Source: Effrenium voratum (taxonomy: Eukaryota; Sar; Dinophyceae; Suessiales; Symbiodiniaceae). From it: a stretch of 64,000 nt of DNA. The notes under the pieces are model-generated. The model worked only from the letters and a program-made list of their open reading frames with translations. It ran no database searches and was not told the origin of the DNA. This document shows, piece by piece, positions 55,440 through 64,000 of this stretch (the first letter of the stretch is position 1; each line of letters opens with the position of its first letter). The DNA is taken from the NCBI GenBank assembly GCA_963377175.1, contig CAUJNA010000569.1, positions 1,207,774-1,271,773 on the forward strand. Reading direction: 5' to 3'. Both the position numbers and the translations under genes were made by a program.

Positions 55440-58200
55440 GATGCTGCTTACTCGTCGGGTGGCCACCTTCATCGGTTTAATGTACAGTTTCTAGCTGGAT
55501 TTATCAAGTACAGGTAAAACCACATTTTGGACTGTTTAAATCAGATGTCCCCGTCGTTTTCACTACTGAAATCCTATCCGTTAAGCCGAACTGATATCGA
55601 AACATCGCGCCAGGCGCTGAGTAACTTTTGTACATACTGTACACTTTCTCTTGTTTTAAAGGTTGCTGTTTCAACCCGTCGCCCCGTTCTGTTGAAGTAA
55701 ATGGCACGTCTGTTTCATTTGCTTGCTCGCGCAGACTTTGCAACCCCGTTCTACATCATAATGTGACTGTTCAAGGCATTGTACATTTATTGCTACTGAC
55801 AGTTAGTAATGGCTGAAAGCCGCCCTAAACAGGGAACATCTACAACATAATGATAGATGAAAGTTACAATCTTTGTTATTTAAGTTCTTTCCGTGAAAGT
55901 CTACGTCAAAGAATGTGAAGACATAGAACTTGTTGTCATTCTCAAAACTCAACCAAGCTGTTTTAATGCTTGATGAGTTTGGTACTGATAACAGTAAACT
56001 TGAGCTGTTGGAAGGTTACACTCGTGATACCAAAAACGAGCTTGAAAGAAGAGAGGCATGCGCTCGGCGATGCAACAAATCTAAAGAAGACATAAAAGAA
56101 GAACATGTTCTAAGCCAAGGGGCAGACCAAAAAGCCTAGAACAATACCATAACAAGAAAGACCTTACCAACGACAAGAGGAAAGGAACCTCTGCGTGCGG
56201 TGTTGAATTGAGGTTGGAATGTCAAGCACGGCGCGAAAGAAGCCAAAAGTCATCAAGAGCTTCAAAGGCTAGGAGCAACAGATAACACCTCTCAACACAT
56301 TAAGAAACTGTTACTCGACTTTCATCTTCTTCTAATATCCTCGAAACAAAATACTCAACCATCACATGAAAACTCAAACTGCTTCAGTAGCTCGTTATAC
56401 GAGTCTGACAACGTCCATTAGCATCGGTGAAGCTTACATCAAAGAACGGTAGTTCTTCCATAGTTTTACAACCGCGTTTGAAAACTACCTTACTTTTGAA
56501 CTATATTTTGTGATATTGCCCGCCCTTCTTCGTTTTTAAACAGTTTGTAATACTGCTTTAGTTTGTTTCCTAAGTTTATCGTTATTAACATTAACAATTT
56601 CGAAGTATTTTTGCGATTTGAGACATAATCACCAACAGGCCTACCCGCCCCCTTGCACTCAAAGACTTTATAAAATATATTCTTATCGTCTTCGTTATTG
56701 ACTTTTGGTTGGCTTAATTGTTCATCAATACTTTTAGCAAGTTCAGACAATGCTTTTTAGCATTATTTCTGAAGCCCATATGCTTTTTTGTTAATTCGTT
56801 AGCGGTGAAAATCTCTCGGTCGAATACAAGACTGACAATTTGAAAAAGGCATTGACTTTATACTTGTGTAACAAACAATCACGAAGCTATATAACAACTT
56901 GTTGTGTTTACTTCTGCGCTTGAAATAATTTTGCTCTGTATATAGTACTGTTTCACCATTTGTCTTATTGTTTCCGGTGTTTCGTTTTCACCAATATCGG
57001 GTGGAGTAACCCCGCGTCCAAAGCGCGTAGCAATATTATGGACGTCTGCTTCAGGGGTAATATCACCATCTTTGGTTTTGCCAATAGTCAATCCCTATCA
57101 CTCTTACTTAATTGAAACCCGACTGGCACACATGAGCATTTACAACGTCCTTTCTTCTGCTCGTGCTTTAGTTCCAACATCTTTGACACATCGGACACAG
57201 GAAAATACCAAAAGGTGTCTGGTTAATAACTGCTTCACTACCATGATCTGAGCACACAGTAGAACCTGTCCTATTATTTGTTTTCTTTCTTCCCGCTTCT
57301 GTTAGTATTGAACAAGCGCCTTCTTGGTTTTAAGGTATGATAGCAACATTATTGCTTCTCTAACAGAAAGTATCCTACTTTCTCTGGTCCATTTATGATA
57401 CCTGTATAATCTGAAGAACTCTGTTCCGTATTGCCGCCATACGACAAAATTAGCTTTCATATCTTTCATTCTTTTCTTTGCTTGTTTTGCATTGCACCAT
57501 CCCTATTCCAACTTTCTTCTACAATCTGCTGACGATGCTTTGTACTTAGGCGCTTTATAAAAACAAATATATATATATATACATCGCTCATCAAAGGTTT
57601 CACCACGAGGGCAAAGGACGGTTTTCATAAACGACAAGAAAAACTCTTGGTAAATCTTCTTTTGTCACAATACTCGGGGTTTCTTCACATGAGGCAACAC
57701 ATAAGCGGGGTTCAAAGTAACTCAAAACTATTGATCTCCAGTGCTTATGATCGAAGTAATGGAAAACCTGTTCCATTTCAAGATACATCCCCTAAATCGT
57801 ATATTGAAAAGGCTTTCCATCCAACTCTAACTGCAGAGTATTACTTTACCAGTATTTTTACGATTTCTGTCACATGTTCCGATTGTACAACCAACAAATC
57901 TAACAGAAGATGAGTTCGTCCAAATACGAGCACGCGCCAAAACCGCCCTTCCTGTTTTAATCAAACCCTGTCTTTGATGTTTATTGGAACTGCTTCGCCC
58001 GTACCTTCCTGTTTTAGTCCGTCCGTTCCAAACGATACAAGCTTCGTTGAAGTCAAGAAGAACCAAAATGAGCAAATGAAGGTTGATGACGAAAAGCGAA
58101 AATTCTATTATGGCACCCATCAACCTGAAGAACTTGAAGAAATCAGTAAAACAAAGGAAGAACATTCATGATATGACAGAACAGAACACGAAGCCTCAAA
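55440..58200. other. Right half of the AT-rich segment, unidentified coding pieces
   Basis: AT-rich DNA continuing the compositional island broken by the retroelement. Coherent pieces include plus 55930-56139 (LDEFGTDNSKLELLEGYTRD, then a charged helix) and minus frames 57302-57502, 56879-57091 (ATRFGRGVTPPDIGENETPE) and 56490-56750 (DDKNIFYKVFECKG...KLKQYYKLFKNEEGR). None is recognised. If the island is one Polinton-like element, these would be remains of its other genes, but I cannot identify integrase, capsid, protease or ATPase. A (TA)n run lies at about 57566-57581. Confidence 0.45.
57302..57502 (-). pseudogene. Unidentified AT-rich coding fragment
   Basis: A 66-codon open minus reading between two stops contains KKRMKDMKANFVVWRQYGTE and RESRILSVREAIMLLSYLKT. 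It reads like a real basic, aromatic-containing protein segment in an otherwise stop-rich region. A further minus piece at about 57240-57090, with KMLELKHEQKKGRCKCS, has Cys pairs. No family recognised. Confidence 0.35.
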
Positions 58201-58249
58201 TAGTGTTTACACTAGGGGGTTCTTACCGTAAGAGTTAAGGCTGGGTTTG

Positions 58250-58904
58250 ATCGAGGGTTCGCGCTCAAAGTGTTGGCCCTGCGCGTTTCAAAGTTGTCTT
58301 CGATGCGAAAATCTCCGCGCGAAATGTGGGTGCGCGCCGGCGGCGCGCTCTCGCAGCGCCGTGCTTACTTTTCGGCTTTTGCTGGCAGGGGCGCCGAAGC
58401 CTCGAGGCGCCGAAGCCCGGCAGAGATCCCCTTCGACCCCAAGGGCTTGGCCATCACTTTCTCGGCGGCGTGTTTTGCCAGGACGGCGGATCAAACCGAC
58501 AGCTTCATACGCCTCGCCGCATCGCTCAAAAACCTCCTCTATTCGGGCCCGCGTGCAGGTTTTGGCGTCAACACTTTTCAATATTTGCGCACCAATGTGA
58601 GCACCTGGGTTGCGAAGCTAAGCTGCGCAGCCTAAGCCCTTGCACCTAAGCCCTTGCACCTGCAAGGCCAGTTTCTTCTCAACCCTCTCTGCCAGACAGG
58701 CCCAAACATGCAGCTCTGGCGGGGAGACAGAGCTCACGGCCCTAAGCACAGTATGGATCTCAGCATGCGTTCTGCTTTTGGAATGAAATTCTGGTTAGCG
58801 GTTCGTCCGAAACACCGCGTCTTCAAGTTGGCCATGTCCAGTGAACATCTCGCACACCAGCAAAGCCTGATGAACAGACTTTGCGGAGGTGTGGCGGGCT
58901 GCTA
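58250..58904 (+). other. GC-rich intergenic DNA after the AT-rich segment
   Basis: Composition returns abruptly to GC-rich near 58240. Plus frames in all three registers (58247-58600, 58270-58635, 58326-58649) and a minus frame (58288-58581) are open together, which argues for composition rather than coding. No motif seen. Confidence 0.4.
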
Positions 58905-59135
58905 GCCTGTGGTAAATCTGGTGAAAGCTCGTGAAATTTGTGGAATTTTCGTCAAAGAAGCTTGTGGCAAATCTGGTGAAAGCCTTGCGGCAAACCCAGC
59001 GAAAGCTTGTGGCAAACCAAATCTGGTTAAGATTGAAGCCTTGTGGTATAGCAGGTGAGAGCTAGTGGCAGAAACCTAGTGACAGCCAGTGGTAGTGACA
59101 AACTTGGCGAAACCTTGCGGCAACCGGGCCCACCC
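58905..59135 (+). repeat. Short repeat GCTTGTGGCAAATCTGGTGAAA
   Basis: Six or more variants of TTGTGGCAAATCTGGTGAAA and CTTGCGGCAAACCCAGCGAAA occur in about 230 bp. The reverse complement of the same word is clustered at 47366-47455, so related repeats flank the AT-rich segment in inverted orientation. A weaker TTTCACCACATTTGCCAACA word near 44913 shows the family is also dispersed. Confidence 0.65.
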
Positions 59136-59402
59136 TACAATCCGGCCTGAAACCCGGCCCACCCTACAATCCGGTGAAGGGTAAGGCTCCCCCCCAATTT
59201 GCCCCAAAGGCCTCTGGGTAATTTCTCATTCACGGCCTGTTCACCAGCCCATCCCCAGACCCGCACACCGGCCCCAATCACCTCCCACAGCACTGCGCAA
59301 CTGTTCCACCCTCGGCCCTGTAAAGACCTTGTAGTGATAAGATGTGCTCTAAGGCTACAAACTCACCAAAAAACTATAAGACCCTTAACAGCAGTCATGG
59401 CT

Positions 59403-61545
59403 TCAGCATCGGTTTACAGTGTCCTGCAGCTCTGGCGTCGATGGCTCAGCCTCTGGGTGGGACAGAGTCTGCTTTGGAACAGCTGCTGCCTCAGAACTGC
59501 TAGCGCCTCTGGCCGCGGCAGTGCTCTCGTCTCCGATTGTCGGTTGTCGCAGCAGCGTTGGCTGCCTGACTTGCAGGCGCCGCAATTTTTGCGGTGGCCT
59601 TGCAACTTGGACTGGCGCGGGCTTGGCGTGGTTCCAAGAAAATGCATTTTCTGCCAGCGCCCGTCCTACCGGTTTGTCGCGGGTAGCGTCAACCTCCGCG
59701 CGAGTCCCCTGCAACATCCACTGCGTGGGCAGAGGGACCCATTGCTCGGAGGTGTTGTTCGCGTTCTCTTCGAGAAACTGCAGCAAAAACGCGCGCCCTG
59801 CGTGCATTGACCAGGGCTCCCGCGAAATCGCCTCTGCAGTTTTTTGGAACTCCCGGTGCTGGCGCTGCGAAAGCGAAAGCCGTGCAGACAGCTGCGAGGG
59901 GCCATTAGGCGGCAGCTTTTCAAAGTCGGTGGCCCGAGCAAACACAGCGGGCTCTTGGCAAGGCTCGTGGCTGCTCAGGCACTGCTGACAAGTCAGTATC
60001 ACATCCTCTGCGTCAGGATCGGCTGATGGCAGAGTTGGCCCGACACTGGTGCTACCGCGGAGCGCGAATCCAAAAGCATGAATCGCTTCCTCGTTCCGCT
60101 GCTTTTGAAATTTAGTCTGCGCGTGCCCGGACACTCTGAGCTCCAAATGTTGAAAGAAGCTTTTGAAGTGGACTCTCTGGGCTTCACCCCGGAGCGGATT
60201 GCCTCTGCAAAAGCTGACGGGTCCTCCAGCACGGTGGACTGCGACAGCGCCGGCCTCAATTCAGAAAATCGTTGGTCGATTTTGCTGTGCGTGTGTCCGA
60301 CTCGAAACTGAGTTAGGAGCACGCTGTCGAACAATTTGCGCTTCACCAGCCAAGCTGCCAGGAAAAAACTGTCTGATTTTTTCCTTCGGACGCCGCGTTG
60401 TCGGTGTGGAGCCGCAGGTGGCGGGGAAATGGCTTTCCCCGCGCCTGAAAACTCTCTTTCGCAAGCTGCAAAGATTGGCCGATGATTGTGATGTGAAGGT
60501 CGGCGTTCTTTGACAGGTCGGGATCGCACAAGTAGTAGCACTCGCGCAGGCCTTCTGTGATTGCACCGACCAGACTCAGTTCGGGTCGCCAAAGGTTTTG
60601 AAACTCTTTAGAGGCGCCTATGTTGCGCGGGCAGCGAAATTTCGCTGCGTCCATCGCGTCGATTGTGATGGATAGCAGCGAATTTTCGCTGCTGGGAACT
60701 CCTGTCAAGGACCCCGCAGCCAACTGAGCGGCTGCGCACAGGCGCTGGTCCGCGGCCCTGTCTTGCATGACAGCTTCCAAGTGGCTTGCGTACTCCTCGG
60801 AAACTTTTTTGGAGTCAGCCGGCGCACTGCACTGCTTGCGATACGCCTTAAATCGCTTGCAAAGGGAGCACTTGCTGTGCTGGCCTTCGTTGCGGATCTT
60901 TAGGCGCTTGGCCCACCGCAGGTGATAGCATCCGATAAAGGTCGAATACGACACTCGCGTGTCTGGCAGGAATGACATCGATAGATCGTGCATTTCAGCC
61001 AGCGTGGTCCCTGGCGGCATCCACCGGACCCCTTGCTCCTCCTCTTCAAGGCGGTCAAGGAAAGGGATGCTAGCCAGCTTCGGCAGAGGATCGGCAGCGA
61101 TGCGTTTCTTTTTGGCTGCCGCTTCGCATTCGCCGTCGACGCGGACGCCCTCTGCGAGGTCCTCCGCAACATTTTGATGCAGCCAGGCCAGCAGGGCGTC
61201 TGCGTGCTGCAGAGCGGGCCGGCTGCTTTTTTGTCTTTGGGTCTCCTTTAGAGAGCGCTCTGGCTGGAGTAGCCCTTCTGAAATTTGCTTGTTCATTTTT
61301 TTCATCTGGTGTTTCGTTAGCTTTAGAATGCGGCTCGTGGCTTCCTGGCACAGGGCCATGTTCCAGGCATGGTACCTGCGCCAGCAAAGGATTTTACGGG
61401 ACGAGCCTTTACACAGAGAAAAGTCGCGGATTTCTCTTTCAACCCGATTGAAATGAATCCCTAGCCCACAAATTGCAAGCCGATACCCGGGAGCAAGGTT
61501 GAAACATTGTTCTGCAAATCCTATGTAGAGGGTTCGTGTCCGTCA
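59403..61545 (-). pseudogene. DUF7869-type protein, near-complete but frame-shifted
   Basis: The best-preserved coding region in the window. The main frame is open from about 61545 to 60343. The first Met is at 61359, but protein-like sequence (YRLAICGLGIHFNRVEREIR, SSRKILCWRRYHAWN) extends upstream, so the true start is probably outside or joined by splicing. Numbering from that Met: CSLCKRFKAYRKQC (164-177), ITIDAMDAAKFRCPR (231-245), LHTDNAASEGKNQT (317-330). A second frame (from about 60370) continues FFLAAWLVKRKLFDSVLL and FRVGHTHSKIDQRFSEL. A third (from about 60170) carries HFKSFFQHLELRVSGHAQTK and a Pro/Ala-rich tail to 59403. D-x-M-D-x-A-K-F-x-x-P-R, HTDN and VGHTHxxIDQ fit DUF7869, a transposase-like fold found as a multicopy family in dinoflagellates. 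Host gene or element: undecided. Confidence 0.75.
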
Positions 61546-61814
61546 CTCTGGAGGCCAGCGCCACTACTGCTGTGTCATCATAGCCCAACGAAGAATGCAG
61601 CAGTCAGTGCCAGACGTGACGCAAGGGGGGCAACATTCACCAAGAAACGCACGTATGTACGGCACGGCTTGCACGGCGAATCCTGCCTGTAGGCAACCAT
61701 GCCCCTTCCGAAAGACACACCAATACAACAACAAGTTGACAGTTGGTGACATTTGACGGTTGTCTGCAACCCCTTTGCTCCAGAAATCGCCATCTTCGCG
61801 AAAAAGAAACTTTC
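61546..61814. other. Short intergenic stretch upstream of the DUF7869-type gene
   Basis: The coding frame meets a TGA near 61546-61548. A TTTGCAG sequence (minus strand, near 61515) could be a splice acceptor, but no donor could be identified. No other feature seen. Confidence 0.35.
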
Positions 61815-62068
61815 GTGAAGCACACTTCCGCAGCCACAGCTCCAAAGCCGCAACTTCTCAACACAAAAGTACCACACGAAGGACACTTCGGCAGCCCGGC
61901 GGGAAAGTCGAAACTTTCGAAAGCAACACATTTAGTACACGTCTAAACGTCTGCAGCCTCGTCTCCAAAGTCGCAGCTTTTCGACGCACAAGTAGTACAC
62001 AGAGCAAGCTTCCGCAGCCCTGCCTTGAAAGTCGCAACTTTTCAAGTAGTACTTGGATGAGCGGCCTA
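61815..62068 (+). repeat. Hairpin minisatellite family, locus 4 (4 units of about 61 bp)
   Basis: Four units, regular near 61 bp: CAGCTCCAAAGCCGCAACTTCTCAACAC..., GGGAAAGTCGAAACTTTCGAAAGC..., CTCCAAAGTCGCAGCTTTTCGACGC..., TTGAAAGTCGCAACTTTTCAAG. Each carries the AAAGT...ACTTT core or a variant, then AAGTAGTACAC and a CACTTCGGCAGC-type stretch. Same orientation as the other three loci and the most regular of them. Confidence 0.8.
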
Positions 62069-62069
62069 C

Positions 62070-62255
62070 TTGCTACGTAATTGGCGAACTTAGGCGGTTT
62101 GCTAAGCCAAGTGCAAATTGCCTAACTTGAGTTAGTAAGTCCGCTAAGTCTGGCTTAGCGGACTTGCAACCTGGCTAAGACTTTGCGAGTTAATGGACTT
62201 GGCTAAGCAGATGCTGAGCAGTTCTGTAGTTAACTAAGCCCTCTAACTCGCCAAG
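62070..62255. repeat. CTAAG-rich tract with a perfect 12-bp hairpin
   Basis: The words CTAAG, CTAACT and TTAGC recur over about 180 bp. AAGTCCGCTAAG (62137-62148), a TCTGG loop (62149-62153) and CTTAGCGGACTT (62154-62165) form a perfect hairpin. No gene overlaps it. Confidence 0.75.
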
Positions 62256-63290
62256 TGGAATGCGCTTCCGAAGCTCCAGCTCACACGGCGCAGCACGCAG
62301 GGGGACCCGTTGGCCGCCCATGTCCGAGACTTTCGCGGATCTTACGCCAAACAATCCGGCCGGGAAGCTGCGCTCAACGCATTCTCGCGGCAACCTTCGC
62401 GGATTGTTTTGCGGAGGTCAACGCTAAGACTCAGAGGTCTTCCCTTCAAGCCTCGATACAAGGACCTTCTGAAGAAAACTTTTACCGCACGAGCAAGGCT
62501 ATGGACCCAAAACCCACCCCATAACTTAGTGGCGCAGTGCGCTGCGCATGTTTGCGCCAATCACGCTGGTGTCATGACAAAAAGCCTCGATTCACCCTGG
62601 GCCGAGGGTCGGAGGCGAACAAGGGTGCCCAGCACGTTGAGCCAAACGGTATGGTAGCAAGCCACAACCAACTTCCTTGCCATCTACTAAACACATGTTG
62701 CGTTGCAACCGCTGTCAGCAACCACTTCCACAAAACAACGGCAATTTAACTTGACAACACCCCTCCTCCATATGCTGAGTTACCTGTGGCCTAGATTGCC
62801 CACCCTTGCATTGCGGCTTGGCCTGTTTGCAGGAGTCAACTAGATTTAAACAAAAACTCGTGGGTCTTGGCGACATGCCCTCCGCGCCAGAAAAAGCTTC
62901 CGTTAAACATGATCTTAAGTCCGAACACTGCGAGAAAACCATAGACTTGTAGCTTTCCCAGGGCTGGCTAAACTGCATTACAATTGCCGCCAAGCCGAGT
63001 GAAAGCCCCAGAAAATTAGCCAGAATCTTGCAAAGCCACGTGTTCAAGTCACCTTTCCACTCAGGCCCGGAACGCCTGGTCTCGGCTGAAGCTGGGCACT
63101 GCGCGGGCAGCGCGTTGCTTGCCCGCCCCAAAGTTGCCGTCGCTGTCGAAGTACACGGCGCCCTGAGTGCTAGTTCACTTGTTTTCCTAAACTCCTGTTC
63201 ACAAGCATGGGATACACTGCATTTCCTGAACCTTTGGGCACACAGCATGTGTTGCTTGTTTCGGGTTTTGGATATAAGCAAAACTGAGGC
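62256..63290. other. Region without a recognised gene
   Basis: Minus 62715-63434 is open for 239 codons and plus frames overlap it (62310-62657, 63028-63327). None has a known domain. Direction of coding, if any, is undecided. Confidence 0.35.
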
Positions 63291-63680
63291 ATTGTTTCTT
63301 GAGCGGGTGGGCCAGCCGAACAAATGATCAGGAATTTGCCCCTGCAAACAAGACAAGTGAACCATCCAAATACTGGCGCAACAGGAAGTTGGCAACACAG
63401 CTATTCTTGCTAAGCGGGGTTGACCCCAGCGCAACTGGAGTCTACTCAGGTTTGCTTAAGCGCCTGGAGGAGTATCTCTGATATTGAGGCGTCCCATGAA
63501 GAAACAGAGGCCTTCAGAGGCCGAAAGGCACTTGAAACCAACGCTAGGCTCAGGCACTCGGCACAAGTACATGTCTGCCAGTCAACCGCACCCTTGTCAA
63601 ACTTAGGCGGTCATAAGGACTCGCGCAGGCCCTGCCGGTGGGTGCTGCTCACACGGCCGGTCGCACTGCAAGGGTAGCTG
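63291..63680 (+). other. Weak plus-strand coding remnant, unknown
   Basis: Plus 63299-63481 reads SKYWRNRKLATQLFLLSGVD...YSGLLKRLEEYL, a plausible helical protein end, followed by a stop. The next frame (63420-63677) has no motif. No family recognised. Confidence 0.25.
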
Positions 63681-64000
63681 ACATGGTTTCCTCAACACAC
63701 ATGTTCAAAAAGTATGAACTAAGCAACCCCGTCAAGCGTGGAATGCACTATCAGTCAATATGCGTGGGTTTGCGCTTTCAACAGGAACAGTAGTTTCGAA
63801 AAGGGCATCGTTAACTTGGTATTTCACCTTGCTACCAACATGCGCATTGGGCGTCCCCAAGGCTCGCCAGCAACATGGCGTCTGTTGCCTTGCGCTTAAC
63901 ACGCGTTGCATCTGAACGTTCGGTTACTTCGGGTGAATGACTGTTACCTACGACCAGTACCGTTTACCTTTAACTTCCAGGCTATGCCTGCAGGTGAATA
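63681..64000. other. Intergenic DNA to the window end
   Basis: No gene, RNA or ordered repeat recognised in the last 320 bases. Confidence 0.5.

Overview
This window looks like nuclear DNA of a dinoflagellate, most likely a Symbiodiniaceae or Suessiales relative. That assignment is an inference. It rests on three things: short matches to the dinoflagellate spliced leader (exact 3' 15 nt at 3223-3237; near matches at 31633-31649 and 38861-38883), several retroelement protein families typical of dinoflagellates, and the abundance of minisatellites. I recognised protein families from memory, without a database search. No intact housekeeping gene, rRNA, tRNA or bacterial-type operon is visible, and almost every recognisable coding stretch is broken by frameshifts or stops.

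Layout. 1-6.5 kb is repeat-rich intergenic DNA: minisatellites, a G-rich tract, and two inverted arrays of a roughly 90-bp unit around a spacer with a 13-bp hairpin. 6.75-8.2 kb holds a decayed copia-type gag/protease. 8.9-10 kb is GT-rich and homopurine low-complexity DNA. 10.85-11.65 kb (minus) is a gag-like remnant. 12.2-16.0 kb is a diverged direct duplication of an unknown coding sequence. 16-24 kb has weak coding remnants and a GATGCGTAG minisatellite. 24.3-30.1 kb (minus) is the remains of a large copia-type polyprotein (gag, zinc knuckle, protease, extra domain, integrase, start of reverse transcriptase), cut by an opposite-strand gag fragment of another element. 31.6-39.1 kb is bounded by two LTR-like direct repeats that carry spliced-leader-like motifs, with a second copia gag just inside the first. 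42.1-43.1 kb (minus) is another copia gag with a broken zinc knuckle. 45.9-47.5 kb is again repeat-rich.

The most striking part is 47.6-58.2 kb, which is visibly more AT-rich than the rest. Its left half (48.4-50.95 kb, plus strand) encodes a decayed family-B DNA polymerase of the Polinton/Maverick (protein-primed) type. A GC-rich 4.4-kb tyrosine-recombinase retroelement, bounded by about 59-bp direct repeats, lies inside the AT-rich DNA. It runs on the minus strand: gag-like region, reverse transcriptase with YVDN, RNase H, tyrosine recombinase, methyltransferase-like domain. The AT-rich right half (55.4-58.2 kb) has short unidentified coding pieces, mostly on the minus strand. At 59.4-61.5 kb (minus) lies the best-preserved gene, a DUF7869-type protein read in three frames, one frame break falling in a short T run.

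There is no cooperating gene set here. The window is a pile-up of nested mobile elements and tandem repeats. One roughly 60-bp minisatellite family with an internal AAAGT...ACTTT hairpin recurs at four loci, always in the same orientation (2.6, 35.2, 44.6 and 61.9 kb).
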